Position numbers and translations under genes: made by a program. From Dastarcus helophoroides (Eukaryota; Arthropoda; Insecta; Coleoptera; Bothrideridae): a stretch of DNA of 64,000 bases. A model generated the notes under the pieces. The model had not been told where the DNA came from, did no database searches, and was given only the letters and a program-made list of their open reading frames with translations. This document shows, piece by piece, positions 34,111-45,800 of this stretch (positions are counted from its first letter, which is position 1; each line of letters begins with the position of its first letter). Where the stretch lies: NCBI GenBank assembly GCA_028583605.1, contig CM053337.1, positions 25,096,162 through 25,160,161 on the forward strand. Direction: 5' to 3'.

Positions 34111-36367
34111 AGGCAGGACCGTAGTCAGGAATATTACAACAGAAATTTAAAATTTATGAGAAAAACTATTCGAAAAAAGAACAATATTGAAAGTGCAGGC
34201 TTTGAATTTTGAGAAAAACGTCGAAATTTTGAAATAATTCAAGGTTCATAAAAAATTTTGAAAAGTCGAAATTCCAAAAATACATATAAGAACAAAGGTT
34301 CCAACAAAGGAAGAAATTTTGAGTTTTCAAATGAACAACTAGGAAAAAAGTGAAAATTGAATTCAAATTTTTAAGAACAAAAGTCAAACATTTATATTGA
34401 AACACCAATTGTCCTGAACTTTTGAGTTTAAAATCGAAATTTGTTACAAAAGTGAAAATAAGCATTATGAAAGGAAAGTCGTTATTTAAGAAAAAACGAA
34501 AAATTTACAACTGTTTCAACTGAAAATTTGGGAATAAAATCAAAATTAAGGATTTCAAGTAATAATTTTAAGAACATTGAATTTGGCACTTTCAGAGAAA
34601 AACAAAATTCGACGAAAAACATTAATAAAAAATGTTTCTTATTCCACCAAAAAACTGTCTCAAAATCTCAATAAAAAAGATAACACTTCTGATAATAATA
34701 AATGAACATGTTTAGAATAAACCTAAAATTTGATGCTTCAAATTGAATTTTAACGAAATAAAGGTTGAAATACTAAATATTTAGAAAAAGGTACTTCAAA
34801 GAAATCTACAATTTCAAAAATTTCAAAATTTTTATTATTAGATTTTTGGACTTCAAATTCAAATAAAAAAACATCAGTTTTCGAGTATAGAATCAAATAA
34901 TTTGGATAAAGTCAAAATTTCAAGATTAAAGTAAAATTTTAAAAGGCGAAAATTTAAGGTTACAGTTCAGAATGTTGCGAAAAAAGACGAAAGTTTGCAG
35001 CTAAGGCCCAACTTTTGGGAAACCGGATCAAAAGTAGGAAGTGTTCAATGGAAATTTTGAGAAAAAATCAATTTTAGGTTATACTCAGGATATTTAGAAC
35101 AAACATATTTAGTTCCAAATTAGGAAATTTTTAAAATTTCGAATTTATTATCGAAATTTTATCTTCTAATTTTTAATTTAAACTCAAATATTTAATTTTT
35201 TCCGAAATTTTGATTGTTAAATTTGGGATTTCGTTTGAAGCTTACACTTTTTAGAAAGTCAAAATTTTGAGAATAAAAGTCGAAAATTCGATAATAATAG
35301 CCAATATTTTAAGGTTAACCTTGAATTTTTCAGAATTTATTTTAAATAATTTAAACTTGTATTTAAGTTACTTTTGCTTTTTTATTCCTATTCTCGACTT
35401 TATGTTTTAAATTTGGTAAAAAGTGAAATTTAAACTTCACATTTGGAATAAAAGTTTAAATTTAAGAAAAACTCAAAATTTATACAAACGTTCTTTTGAA
35501 ATTTAACACGAAATTTTAAGAGCACCTTGGAATTTGTAATAATGTTTTTAAAATTATATAAATTATATAAAATCAAAGTTTAACTGCGGATTTAAATAAT
35601 ATTTTGAATATTTTACTCTTTGCTAAATATTTAAAATCTATTCTAAAGCCATACTTTTGAAAATACATTTTTTAACAATTTTTTGGGAAATTGTTTTATA
35701 AATTTTGCCTAAAATCTTTTATAAATTTAAAGTTTTATACAAAATCTGAGCTTTTCTAAACTTCAGGATTTAAAATTCAGATTTTTTTTCACACTTCAAC
35801 TCAAAATTGAGTATTCTTTCTTCTCAAATTTTGATTTTAAAGTGAAAGCTTTGAAGAAAAGCTTGACGTTTCAAATTCAACTTTAAAATTTCGATCTAAC
35901 TTACCAAATTTCGAGTTTAATTGGGAATTTTTTTTACTTCTAATGACGGCATTGGGTCTTTATATTTAAAAAAAAATTGATTTGTAAAATTTTTACAATT
36001 TTTTGAGTTTAAAAGTGCCAAATTTAATGTCGAAATTTTGAAAAAAGTGATTTTAATAACTTTGGTTTTTTCTGTCAAAATCTTCGCGTTGGCAGCGGCT
36101 CAAAATTCAGACTTTTTCAAAATACTTTTCTCTTTCGACATTCAAACTATTTTTAAAACATTTTTACTGAAGATTTTAAGAAGAGAGTAAAGGTTTTAAA
36201 AGCCCTCAAAATGTCTTCTGTAAATTTTGCTGCAAACTTCAAAATTCAATAAACCAAATTATATCATTTTTACTCATGTATGAATTCAAAATTTTATCCA
36301 AATTTTCTTGTGTTACAATTGAAAAATAAAAAAAATATCAATTTTGAGATATACACATTTTTTTCTA
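34111..36367. repeat. A/T-rich degenerate repeat block
   Basis: A-rich GTCGAAATTTTGA-type repeats to about 35340, then T-rich to 36330. This is a strand-bias switch within one block. No gene. Confidence 0.85.
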
Positions 36368-36381
36368 CAATCAATCCAAAT

Positions 36382-36639
36382 TTTGGTGGAACGAATTGGT
36401 CCTTGGTTACCTTCAAAAATTGAAACACAAAACTTGTCCCCTGAAACCAAGAAAGATTAAAAACACAACAAAGGTTGCTCTAACGCGTTTCGATATCCAA
36501 GCTCTCATCTTCAGAGAGATATTGGTATCTAGTATCTACTAGTATCTCTCTGAAGATGCTAGCTTGGCTTTCAAAACGCGCTAGAGCAACCTTTGTTGGG
36601 TTTTTTAATCTTTCTTGGTTTCAGGGGACAAGTTTATTT
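36382..36639 (-). mobile_element. Snap-back SINE-like retroposon, complete palindrome
   Basis: Begins TTTGGTGGAACGAATTGG (3' tail and tail boundary). Arm 1 includes TTGTCCCCTGAAACCAAGAA and GTTGCTCTAACGCGTTTCGA. The centre is at about 36520-36545, and the arm 2 inverse ends CAGGGGACAAGTTTATTT. A perfect 14-bp duplication, CAATCAATCCAAAT, flanks it (36368-36381 and 36640-36653). Confidence 0.92.
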
Positions 36640-36653
36640 CAATCAATCCAAAT

Positions 36654-37295
36654 ATTTATGTAACTGATAGCTGTGTTGATAGTGATAATAAAAAGCATTA
36701 ATTATAATTTGCAATAAGTCGATGACTAACACAGTTTTTAAGACCGCCTTGAATCGTGCTAAAATTTTTGATTCCAACCGCAATTACTGCGTTGCGTAAA
36801 CTAGAGCTAACTTCGAAAATATTCATTTAAATGAAATAATGTAAAAGATAAATTTGATGTGCATTCTATCCATCAGCCAAATTATGTTTTTTATTAAAAC
36901 AATATTACTATATGGGTCAAAAGGCCTTGGAATAGAATCTAAGCCTCTATTTTTCCACAAAATAATTTGAGCAAGACGCATAAAAGAATTAAAAACGCGT
37001 GGTTGGCAGCAGGGCTACTCAAGAAGCAATCATCCTATTCATTGCGCTACACCCTCTTGTTTAATTAATAGTTTAATTTACTTGATATCCTACACTTACG
37101 TTTACAATATTTCAGTTAAATTGACTGCATGGAAATATTGTACTATGCATTGTTTAAAATGTGTTTTTTGCGTTTTCGCAGTATCAGACAGTCAACAAAA
37201 AAGACATGATAAACAGATACACCGCATTCAAATATAAAAGATAGAAAACTGGAAAAAATAATTTTAATTTACAAATTACGAAATATTTATCTTTG
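36654..37295. other. No recognised feature
   Basis: Unique AT-rich sequence. Confidence 0.5.
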
Positions 37296-37460
37296 ACGGA
37301 ACGGACTGGTGCTTGGTTATCTTCAAAAATTTAAATACAAATCATGTCCACCGAAGCCAAGAAAGATTAAAAAACACAACAAGGGTTGCTCTGAAGCAAC
37401 CTATGTTGTGTTGTGTTTTTTAATCTTTCCTGGTTTCAGAGGACAAGACTTGTTTTTCAA
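37296..37460 (-). mobile_element. Snap-back SINE-like retroposon with shortened hairpin
   Basis: ACGGAACGGACTGGTGCTTG starts the 3' tail side. Arm 1 (AGCCAAGAAAGATTAAAAAA) meets arm 2 (TTTTTTAATCTTTCCTGGTT) after a short centre (AAGGGTTGCTCTGAAGCAAC). It ends TTGTTTTTCAAATT. Target duplication is unclear. Confidence 0.8.
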
Positions 37461-38144
37461 ATTATTTTTTATATTACAATTAATTTGAAAATTAAAAAGA
37501 AATACTCTTATATCATACTTTTCTCTTCTGTCGGCAGTCTCCATAACTACCCAAAAACTCGAAATTTTAAGTTTGAAATTTTGAAATTTTAAATCCATTT
37601 CTTTTTTCTAAAAAAATGCGCTATTTTAAAATTTAAATTGGAAAACAAGTAACAAAGAATAATAATTTAAATATATTAGTCATTTTTTGGGAATAAGGTT
37701 AAACTTTTGGAAAAAAGACGAATTTGGAAAATAAATTGAAATTTCGGGAAGAAGCCCTATTTAACAAAAATCGAATTTAAAAGAATAACCTCAAAAGCAA
37801 GTTAAAAAAAAAGTGTTGAGCAAAAATGTCAAAATTTAACTAAAAAATCGCATTTTAAGTAGAAAAGGAGAAATCGACAAAATGATATAAGGTTCAATTT
37901 TGAGAGGAGAATGGAAATGTTGAGAGAAAAATCAAAACTTCATGATAAATTTTTACCCTATTTTGAAACATTTTAACCTTATATCAAGAAAAAAAGTCAA
38001 ACCTGAAGAAAATAACGAATTTCGAGAAAAACAATCAAAAAGAGAAGCGTAAAATGTCAAATATTGTCAACATTTCCAAAAAAATGTCAAACTTTCAAAA
38101 AAAAATTGAAAGTCAAATTATTATCAAAATCTTAACATTTTGGA

Positions 38145-38332
38145 AAAAATAATATTTTTCAAGTTGATTTAAAATTTTAGAATCGAGTATTTTGAAAAGA
38201 AAGGCGTATAAAATAAATTTAAATTTTAGGAACTTGAGAAAAATAATATTTTTCAAGTTGATTTAAAATTTTAGAATCGAGTATTTTGAAAAGAAAGGCG
38301 TATAAAATAAATTTAAATTTTAGGAACTTGAG
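38145..38332. repeat. Identical 94-bp tandem duplication
   Basis: 38145-38238 and 38239-38332 read base-for-base the same, from AAAAATAATATTTTTCAAG to TTTTAGGAACTTGAG. This is a recent duplication within an otherwise heavily diverged block (or an assembly artefact). Confidence 0.95.
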
Positions 38333-39839
38333 AAAAAAGGCATTTAGAAAAATGAATTCAGAAAAAATGTCACTAAATCGAAGAGAAAAAGATCAAACTT
38401 TAAAAAAATACGACCTTTTTTAGAGAAAGTCAAATTTGTAGAAAAAAATTGGAAATTGGGGAACAAATTCACACTTTAATAAAAATAAATAATAAGAAGA
38501 AAAGTCCAAATTTTAATAAAAAGACAAATTATAAAAAAAGATCGAAATTTGCAGAAATACAAAAGGTTAAATTTTAAGGGAAGAGTTTAATCTCGTTTTA
38601 AAATCTCGTCTTAATTTTAAGGCATGAAGGTCGACATTTTAAACAAAAGAACTTCAAGGAGAAAATTCAAATTAAAAGACAAAAAACAGATTCTTAAAAA
38701 CTCAAACTCAGGTAAATATGGAGAAGACAAGTTGACTTTTCGATGTAAAGGCGCATTTCGAGTAAAAAGTCGAAATTTGTAGAAATAAAAAGGGATAGAT
38801 TTTGACCCAAGGGTTTAATTTTTGGAGAAATGTTTGCCCTTTTTTATAAAAAATCTCATCCTAATTTTAATAAAAAGAGGTCAAAATTTCGAGGAAAATA
38901 CGTTGTTTAATCATTTTATTTAACATTTCTACGATCCAGTTTGGAAATATTTAAATTTTTATTGTTTGTTGACAATATTCTAAAATAATATTCTAAATTC
39001 CGACCAATAAGAGCCCACTATGAAGAAAATACGAGTTTCAAGGACAAAATACAAATTTCCAGGAAGAAAACGATACCCAAATTTCTAGAAAAAGACAAAT
39101 TTTAAGGAAAAAAACCTACATTTGGAGACAAAAAAATGCAGATTCTAAAAAAATTCGAAATTTTAAAATCGAAGTTGACTTTAAAAGAGAAGATATTTAT
39201 TTAGAAAAAATGTCGAAATTTCGAAAAAAGACGAATTTCGAGTAAGTAGTCGAAACTTGCAGAGTTAAATTTTGAGAGAAAAGTTACATTTTCCAAAAAA
39301 ATGTTAAACCTTTTTTTAAATTTTATCCTAATTGCAATAAAGAAAGGTCAAAATTTCGTAGAAAATACGAGTTTCAAGGACAAAATACAAATTTCGAAGT
39401 AGAAAAAGAGACCCAAATTCTAAGGAAAGACAAATTTTAAGCAAAAAAACCTACATTTAGAGGCAAAAAAATGCAGATTCTAAAAGAATTCGAAATTTTA
39501 AAATTGAAGTCGAATTTAAAAGAAAAGATAATTATTGGAAAGAAACGTGAAATTTCGACAAAAAGACGAATTTTGAGTAAAAAGTCGAAGCTTGCAGACT
39601 TAAATTTTGAGAGAAAAGTTAAATTTTCCGAAAAAATTTTAAACCTTTTTTTAAATTTTATCCTAATTCTAAGACAAAAAGGTCGAAATTTTGAAAAAAG
39701 ATGAATCTCAAGAAAATCATCTAAGTTTCCAGGCAAAAAAACACAAATTTTAAAAAGAGACAAATTCTAAAAAACTTTAAAGTTTGATATTAAATCGAAT
39801 CTAAATAGCAGTATTGAAATATTACAAAAAAAATAGTAG

Positions 39840-40169
39840 TGTTGCGCGTTATCGGTTCGATTGATTAATACTTCGTGAATTGTAACCACTTTATTTCCAA
39901 ACTGATTTCGTAACTCTACAACTGACTAAATAACTCAGTAACACTGTTTAATAAACTAACTTATTTATCGACTAACTCCGGGAAAGCCGACCGGAACGCC
40001 TATTTATAGATCCCGTTTCTGGTTCTAGAAGGAACGAGTAGATAGGACTTATCGTTTGCGGAAAATTCTGAAGCGCCTACCTGCCATTTGACTCAATATC
40101 GGGGCCGCTTCCCCTTATCAAATTTTCTAGAAAATTCCTAATCAAATTTTATAATTACATTTTGTTACA
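39840..40169 (-). mobile_element. Solo LTR, copy 4 of five, with GTAG target duplication
   Basis: On the plus strand it runs from TGTTGCGCGTTATCGGTTCG to AATTACATTTTGTTACA, with GTAG on both sides (39836-39839 and 40170-40173). On the minus strand it has the GGGGCCGC box (one change from GCGGCCGC), TTCTAGAA at 40125-40132 and 40023-40030, and a TATAAATAGG promoter-like box. It is inserted within the 335-bp repeat array. Confidence 0.92.
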
Positions 40170-40726
40170 GTAGTTTTAAACACTAAAGTCAAAATTTTGA
40201 TTGAGAGACAAATTTCGAATAAAAAGTCCGAACTTGCAGAAATGCAAGAGGGTAAATTTTGAGAAGAAAGCTGAATTTTCCTGAGAAATTATTAACATTT
40301 TTTTTAAACTCGTCCCAGTTTCAAGACAAAAACGTTGAAATTTCAAGGAAAAAAATTTCAAGACACCAAAAATACAAATTCCAAAAAAAATTCGAAGTTT
40401 TGATATTAAAGGAGAACTCTAAAGAAAAAATATTAAGAACAAAAGTTGAATTTAGATAAAAAGATGAATTTTGAGTGAAAAGTCGAAATATGCAGAAATA
40501 CAAAGGGTTAAATTTTAAAAGGAGTTGAATTTTCTGCAGAAAATTATAATTTATTAGTAAAATTGGAACTTAGTTTCGAAAAAAAGTCGAAATTTTCAAC
40601 AACAAAAATTGGCAACAGAAAGTGTTTAACTTGGAGATTCAAACATTTGCAGAAAAAGCCAAACTTTCATAAAAACAATGAAGGCAAAAAAAAAACAAAT
40701 TCTAACAAAAGTCAAAATAGATATTC

Positions 40727-40955
40727 TCTGTATCTTCTTTGCGAAGTATTAGTATTTCTATTGATGTTTTATTGGCTTTTTCTTCGCCAGCTACTCCTTT
40801 CACAATTGTAAATTTTCAGTAACCTTCTGTTAAGGATTGGCAATCTGTTATAGATTGCAATCGCTGCTTGGGGCAATCTATAACAAATTGCCAATCCTTA
40901 AGAGAAGGTTACTGAAAATTTAGAATTGTAAAACGAGTAATTGGCAAAAAAAAAG
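40727..40955. mobile_element. Inverted-repeat element FB2, copy 2 (compact)
   Basis: Left arm 40770-40855, right arm 40873-40945. AATTTTCAGTAACCTTCTGT on the left pairs with AGAAGGTTACTGAAAATT on the right, and AAGGATTGGCAATCTGTTAT pairs with AACAAATTGCCAATCCTTAA. The centre is only GCAATCGCTGCTTGGGG, equivalent to AATCGCTGTTTGGGG in copy 1. The left flank has GATATTCTCTGTATCTTC without the SINE that interrupts copy 1. The right edge joins a truncated SINE. Confidence 0.65.
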
Positions 40956-41055
40956 CTCTCTGAAGATGATAGCTCGGCTATCGAAACGCGTTAGAGCAAC
41001 CTCTGTTGTGTTTTTTAATCTTTCTTGGTTTCAGGGGGCAAGATTTGTAGTTCAA
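40956..41055 (+). mobile_element. Snap-back SINE-like retroposon, half copy
   Basis: From CTCTCTGAAGATGATAGCTC through ACGCGTTAGAGCAACC to GGTTTCAGGGGGCAAGATTT and TTCAATCAAT. Only the second arm is present and no 3' tail is seen. The given strand is that of the arm as written; true orientation is undetermined. Confidence 0.7.
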
Positions 41056-41700
41056 TCAATAAAACCTGAATAAAGAAGCCAAAGTACTGAGGAAATTTAA
41101 CATTTTTAGAAAAAAGGCAGATTTTTCAATAGGAAGGCAAACTATAAAAAAAGTTGAATTTTGGGAATAAAGTAGAAATTTTGAAAAAAAAGCGAAACCT
41201 TCGAGTCAGCTGAAATTTTGAAAAAGACCAATTTAAAAAAAAAAAGATAAAAGTAGAAATTTACCGAAACAGAAAATGTTAAATTTTAAAAAATAGTTGA
41301 AATTTCGGAAGAGAATTTCGAGAAAAAATGGATATTTCAAGAAATAGAAGATGTAGAATTTTGAGGTGAAAGCCCCATTACCGGAAAAGACAAACTTTCA
41401 GAAATATGAAGAAAATTAAACAAATTCTTAACAAGACGCAATTAGTGGTAATAGGGCGAGAATCTGGGAAATTGTTTCTAAAATTTTCCAATAAAAAATC
41501 AATTTGTGAGAAAAAAGTCGAATTTTGAACTTGCAAGAAGAATTTGAATTTTGAAATTGGAAGAAAAAACCAACAATCAAGAAATAGTGTCAATGGAAAA
41601 CATTTTTTATTTCCAAAGATTTTCGATTTTATAATTTCTTTACGTCTGATTTTCTATAAAAGCGAAATCTTGGTGAGAATGCCTCAATTTCGCAGCTTCA
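41056..41700. repeat. A-rich degenerate repeat block
   Basis: Continuation of the GTCGAAATTTTG-type repeats; no gene. Confidence 0.75.
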
Positions 41701-42295
41701 CCGACAATCTAGGTGATTCGAGCAAAAACTAGAAATCGTATAAAATGATGAACGGCATCCGTGAAAAAGTAACGATTCCTAGGCGAAATCGTCCTCTTAT
41801 TAAGCCTTTTTTCGTCTCTTCTGTTTCCTGCTTATGCTGATTAGCAGCATCGATTTCTACGCGAACACTTCGAAATGATAAATGTTCATTACGTTTACTT
41901 TCTCGCTTGGGCGAGCCACCGAGTCGTTGGCTTTATTCAAATTCATCGCTGATTTATGCTTAATGCTCAAGGAAACAAAGATCCTCGTAATAGTAGCTGG
42001 AAATGTTGAGCGGTAGTGTTCAATGAATTGCAGAGGTATTATTTTTCTCTCATTTTATCGGCGGCATCCCGAGGATATGAGTTAATGAGCAGGATAGATT
42101 AATATCAATTTACATATTTTACAGGTTGATGAAGAGGATCACTTGATGAATTGATCAATTATGGAAATGTATACATAACAGGTTCAAACGGACCGTCATC
42201 TAATTATCTAATCGGGGATCATTTGTGGAAATTGTGCCGGAAAATCCAAACTGTGGCATTTTGCCATCAATGTTATATTTTGTTTCAAGGAGTCA
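41701..42295. other. Higher-complexity island, no gene recognised
   Basis: About 600 bp of unique sequence with balanced composition between repeat blocks (for example GCGAGCCACCGAGTCGTTGG near 41910). No exon is supported. It could be regulatory or just unexpanded ancestral sequence. Confidence 0.45.
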
Positions 42296-42567
42296 GAAAT
42301 GTAGGTATTAAAATATGTGAAAAAAATCAGAATTTCACATCTAAAGTCGAAATTTTAAATCTAAATGTACCAAAACATTTTTTTAGAAAGTTCAAGTTAA
42401 AACTGGAAATTTCTAAAAAAGCAATCAAATTTTCAAAATTGCCAGTAGTCCTCAAAATATGAACCTCTTTCTGAAAATATAATTTAAATTTCGTGATTTC
42501 AAGAATCTTTGTATAAATTTTGGTTTTTTAATTTCAAGTTTATATCATAAGATGCGTTATAAAAATA

Positions 42568-42736
42568 ATATAATAATAATATAATATAATATAATATAAT
42601 ATAATATAATATAATATAATATAATATAATATAATATAATATAATATAATATAATATAATATAATATAATATAATATAATATAATATAATATAATATAAT
42701 ATAATATAATATAATATAATATAATAAAATAATAAT
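42568..42736. repeat. (ATAAT)n pentanucleotide microsatellite
   Basis: About 30 near-perfect ATAAT units with (AAT)n edges. The repetitive YYIIL open frame on the minus strand is a by-product. Confidence 0.98.
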
Positions 42737-42879
42737 ATTTAATACAACAATTCAATCTTTGCGCCTCTCCATGGAAGTAAGCATAAACCTAAACAGAATT
42801 TCGTTCAGAGGGAGGAAACAATCATTTTCATGGACAAAGGGGAACCAGTAAACCTTTAGGCTTAGTATGTATGTATATT

Positions 42880-45800
42880 TTCACAAAATTGGGAAAAGAA
42901 TCCAATGTTACGAATAAAGTCGAAATTATGAAAAAAGGGGACATTTAAGAAGAATAGTCGAAATTCTGAGAAAAAACAAACTTCTACAAAAATGCGAAAT
43001 TAAAATTAAAATGATGAGAATGAAAGAAGAAAGGATTCCGAAACAAGTATTCAACAGAAGAAGAAAAAGACAAAGGCCTCAAGCCAAATGGATACGATAA
43101 ATCGAGAAAAACATGGAAAAAAAATCAAGACGATGCACTTAATAAAAAAAGATTGAAACTGAGAGGCGAGATACAGCAGGAGCTGTAGGATCCTTGCTTA
43201 TAAAAAGAAATAAAAATGGTGCACAGAAAGTTAAATTTTGAAAAAAATAGTCAAATTTGAGATACAGGCTTTTACAAAAAAGAAAAATATTGAAAAAAAA
43301 TCGAAATTTTAGGAAAACGACGAATTGCGAAGAAAATATGGGATTTCCAAGAATATAAAGGATCGGATTTTAAAATAAAATCAAAATCTGAAAAAAAAAG
43401 AATTTGAGCAAAACTACGCTAATTAAAGAAACCAACTAATTTGGAGAAAAAAATCGAAATTTTCAAAAACGTTTTTGTTTTTGGAAATTTCGAAATTTCG
43501 AGGAAATAGTCGAAATTTCGATAAAAACTTCGAAATCCAGAAAAAATCGAAATATTCAGAGATCCGGATTAAAAGAAAATTGAATTTTGAAACAAAGTCC
43601 AAATAAAAAAAGCGGGCATTTCAAAAAAATAGTTGTGATTCCTGAAAAAAGATTTTGAGAAAAAAAAAATGATCGACATTTTTGAAATTATGAAAAATTG
43701 GTTAAATTTTGAGAATATAAGGACAAATTAAAAAAATAATTTTAAGAAAACGACATTTTTAACAAAAAAAGTTAAGTTTCTCGAAAACTGCTGAAATTTC
43801 GAGATACATCGAAATTTGAGAAGAATTTAAAATTTTTCAAAAGCAATTAAACTTTGAGAAGAAGAAAATCTAAATTTGCAAATAAAATTAAAAATAAAAA
43901 GATCAATTTACAAAAAAAATCTGCAGCATTTCTATAAAATAGGAATTTTGAGAAAATAGGTAAATTTCTAGAAAAAAAAAAAACAAAATTTCGAAAAAAT
44001 AAAAATTGGAAATTTGGATCAGATATTCATATTTTTAAAAATAGTTCAATTCTATGAACAAATGGACAAATTTAAAAGAAAATTGAAATTTTAGGAAAAA
44101 TATACTTTTGAGGAAAAAGGCTAAATTTTAAGAAAAAGGTCAACATTTCGAAAAAGACTGCTAAAATGGAAAAAATTTGAAATTTTTCAGAGAAAGTCGG
44201 ATTTTATCAAATAAAAATATATATAATTTTGCGAAAAATACAGTCAAAATTAAAAAAAGGTTCCAATTTTGAAAAATATAATCGGAATTACTAAAAAGAC
44301 CAATTTCAAGAAAATAGGTGCATTTGCGACTAAATAAAAAAGGAAAATTTGGCACAGAAATTTCAATTTTGAAAAATAATTGAGTGCTGAGGACGAATTA
44401 AAAAAAAGTGGAATTTTGGGAAAAACACAAATTTCGGGGAAAAGGTCAAAATTTCGAGATAATCTTTGAAATTTAAAATATTTTGAATTTTTCAGAGAAA
44501 GAAATAAAAAAATCCAATTATGCTAATAAATTCCAAATTTCTAAAGAAGGTTAAAATTCGAAGAAAAAGACGAAATAAAAAAAAAATGAAAATTTCGCTC
44601 GGAAAGTCAAATTTTGAAAACTATTAAATTTTAAGAAAAGAAGGATGAATTAAAGAGATTCGAATTTTGGGAAGCGACATTTTGAGAAAAAATTATTGAC
44701 ACTGAGAAAAGTTCGAAAATTTTTAGGGAAAGCTAAACTTTTAGAAAAAAAATCGAATTGTGCAAATTAAGTCGAAATTTCTAAAAAAAACAGTTTTTCG
44801 AGGAAAAAGACTAAATTAAAAAAAAATGAAAATTTCCCACCTGAAGTCAAATTTTAAAATGTTAATTAAATTTTGAGAACAGAAGGACGAACTACAAAAA
44901 TTCGAATTTTGGAAACAAGACATTTAAAAAGAAACATCGAAATTGAGAAAAATTTGAAATTTTTCAGGAAAAGTTAAATTTTCAGAAGAAAACCGAATAT
45001 TGGGAATAAATTAGAAACTGATAAAACATACGAATTTTTAAAAAATAGTCGAAACTTTAAAAAAAGACGAATTTTTAAGAAAAATGCAAATTTTGAGAAA
45101 AAAATGAAAAAAAACACGAAAACTTCGCACAGAAATTCTTTTGAAAAAAATAATCTAATTTTAAAAATTGGGTTTTATAAAAAATAAGAATTTTGAAAAA
45201 AAAGATCGACAATTTGGGAAAAAGCCGAATTTCAATGAAAACGTCGATATTTCCAAGATCACAATGATCAAATTTTGAGATAAAGTCAAATTTTGAAAAC
45301 TATTAAATTTTAACAAAAAAAGGATGAATTAAAAAGACTGGAATTTTGGGAAGCGACATTTTGAGAAAAAAACATTGACACTGAGAAAAGTTCGAAAATT
45401 TTTAGAGATAGCTAAATTTTCAGAAAGAAAATCGAATTTTGCAAATTAAGTCGAAATTTCTAAAAAACAGTTAAATTTCGAGGAAAAAGACAAAATTTAA
45501 AAAAAATGAAAATTTTACATCTGAAGTCAAATTTTAGAATGTTAATTAAAGTTTGAGAACAGAAGAATGAACTACAAAAATTTTGGGGACACGATATTTA
45601 AAAAAAAACATCGAAATAAAAAAAAATTGAAATTTTTCAGAGTAAGTTAAATTTTCAGAAGAAAACCCAATATTGCGAATAAATTAGCAACTTATAAAAC
45701 ATACGAATTTTTAAAAAATAGTCGAAACCTAAAAAAAGATGAATTTTGAGAAAAAATGCAAATTTTGAGAAAAAAATTAAAAAAAAAACTTCGCACAGAA

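Larger units (their letters stand above)
37461..40726. repeat. A-rich block with a higher-order repeat of about 335 bp
   Basis: Beyond the short degenerate phrase, larger units are visible. GAAAATACGAGTTTCAAGGA begins units at 39025 and 39361 (336 bp apart), with a diverged third start at about 39693. Shared in order are AACCTACATTT, AAAAAAATGCAGATTCTAAA, GTCGAA(A/G)CTTGCAGA and TTAAACCTTTTTTTAAATTT then TATCCTAATT. Weaker units extend left to about 38580 and right, past a solo LTR, to about 40520. Open frames here are artefacts. Confidence 0.85.

Noticed and set aside
36382..36639. Snap-back element as a conventional MITE (DNA transposon)
   Set aside because: Asymmetric unique 3' tail, A/T run at that end only and 9-15 bp duplications of varying length fit retroposition better.
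38145..40520. Regularly spaced repeats as a CRISPR array
   Set aside because: Repeats are long, diverged and contiguous without unique spacers; the sequence is eukaryotic.
42540..42755. 71-codon frame of repeated YYIIL
   Set aside because: Translation of an ATAAT microsatellite; composition artefact.
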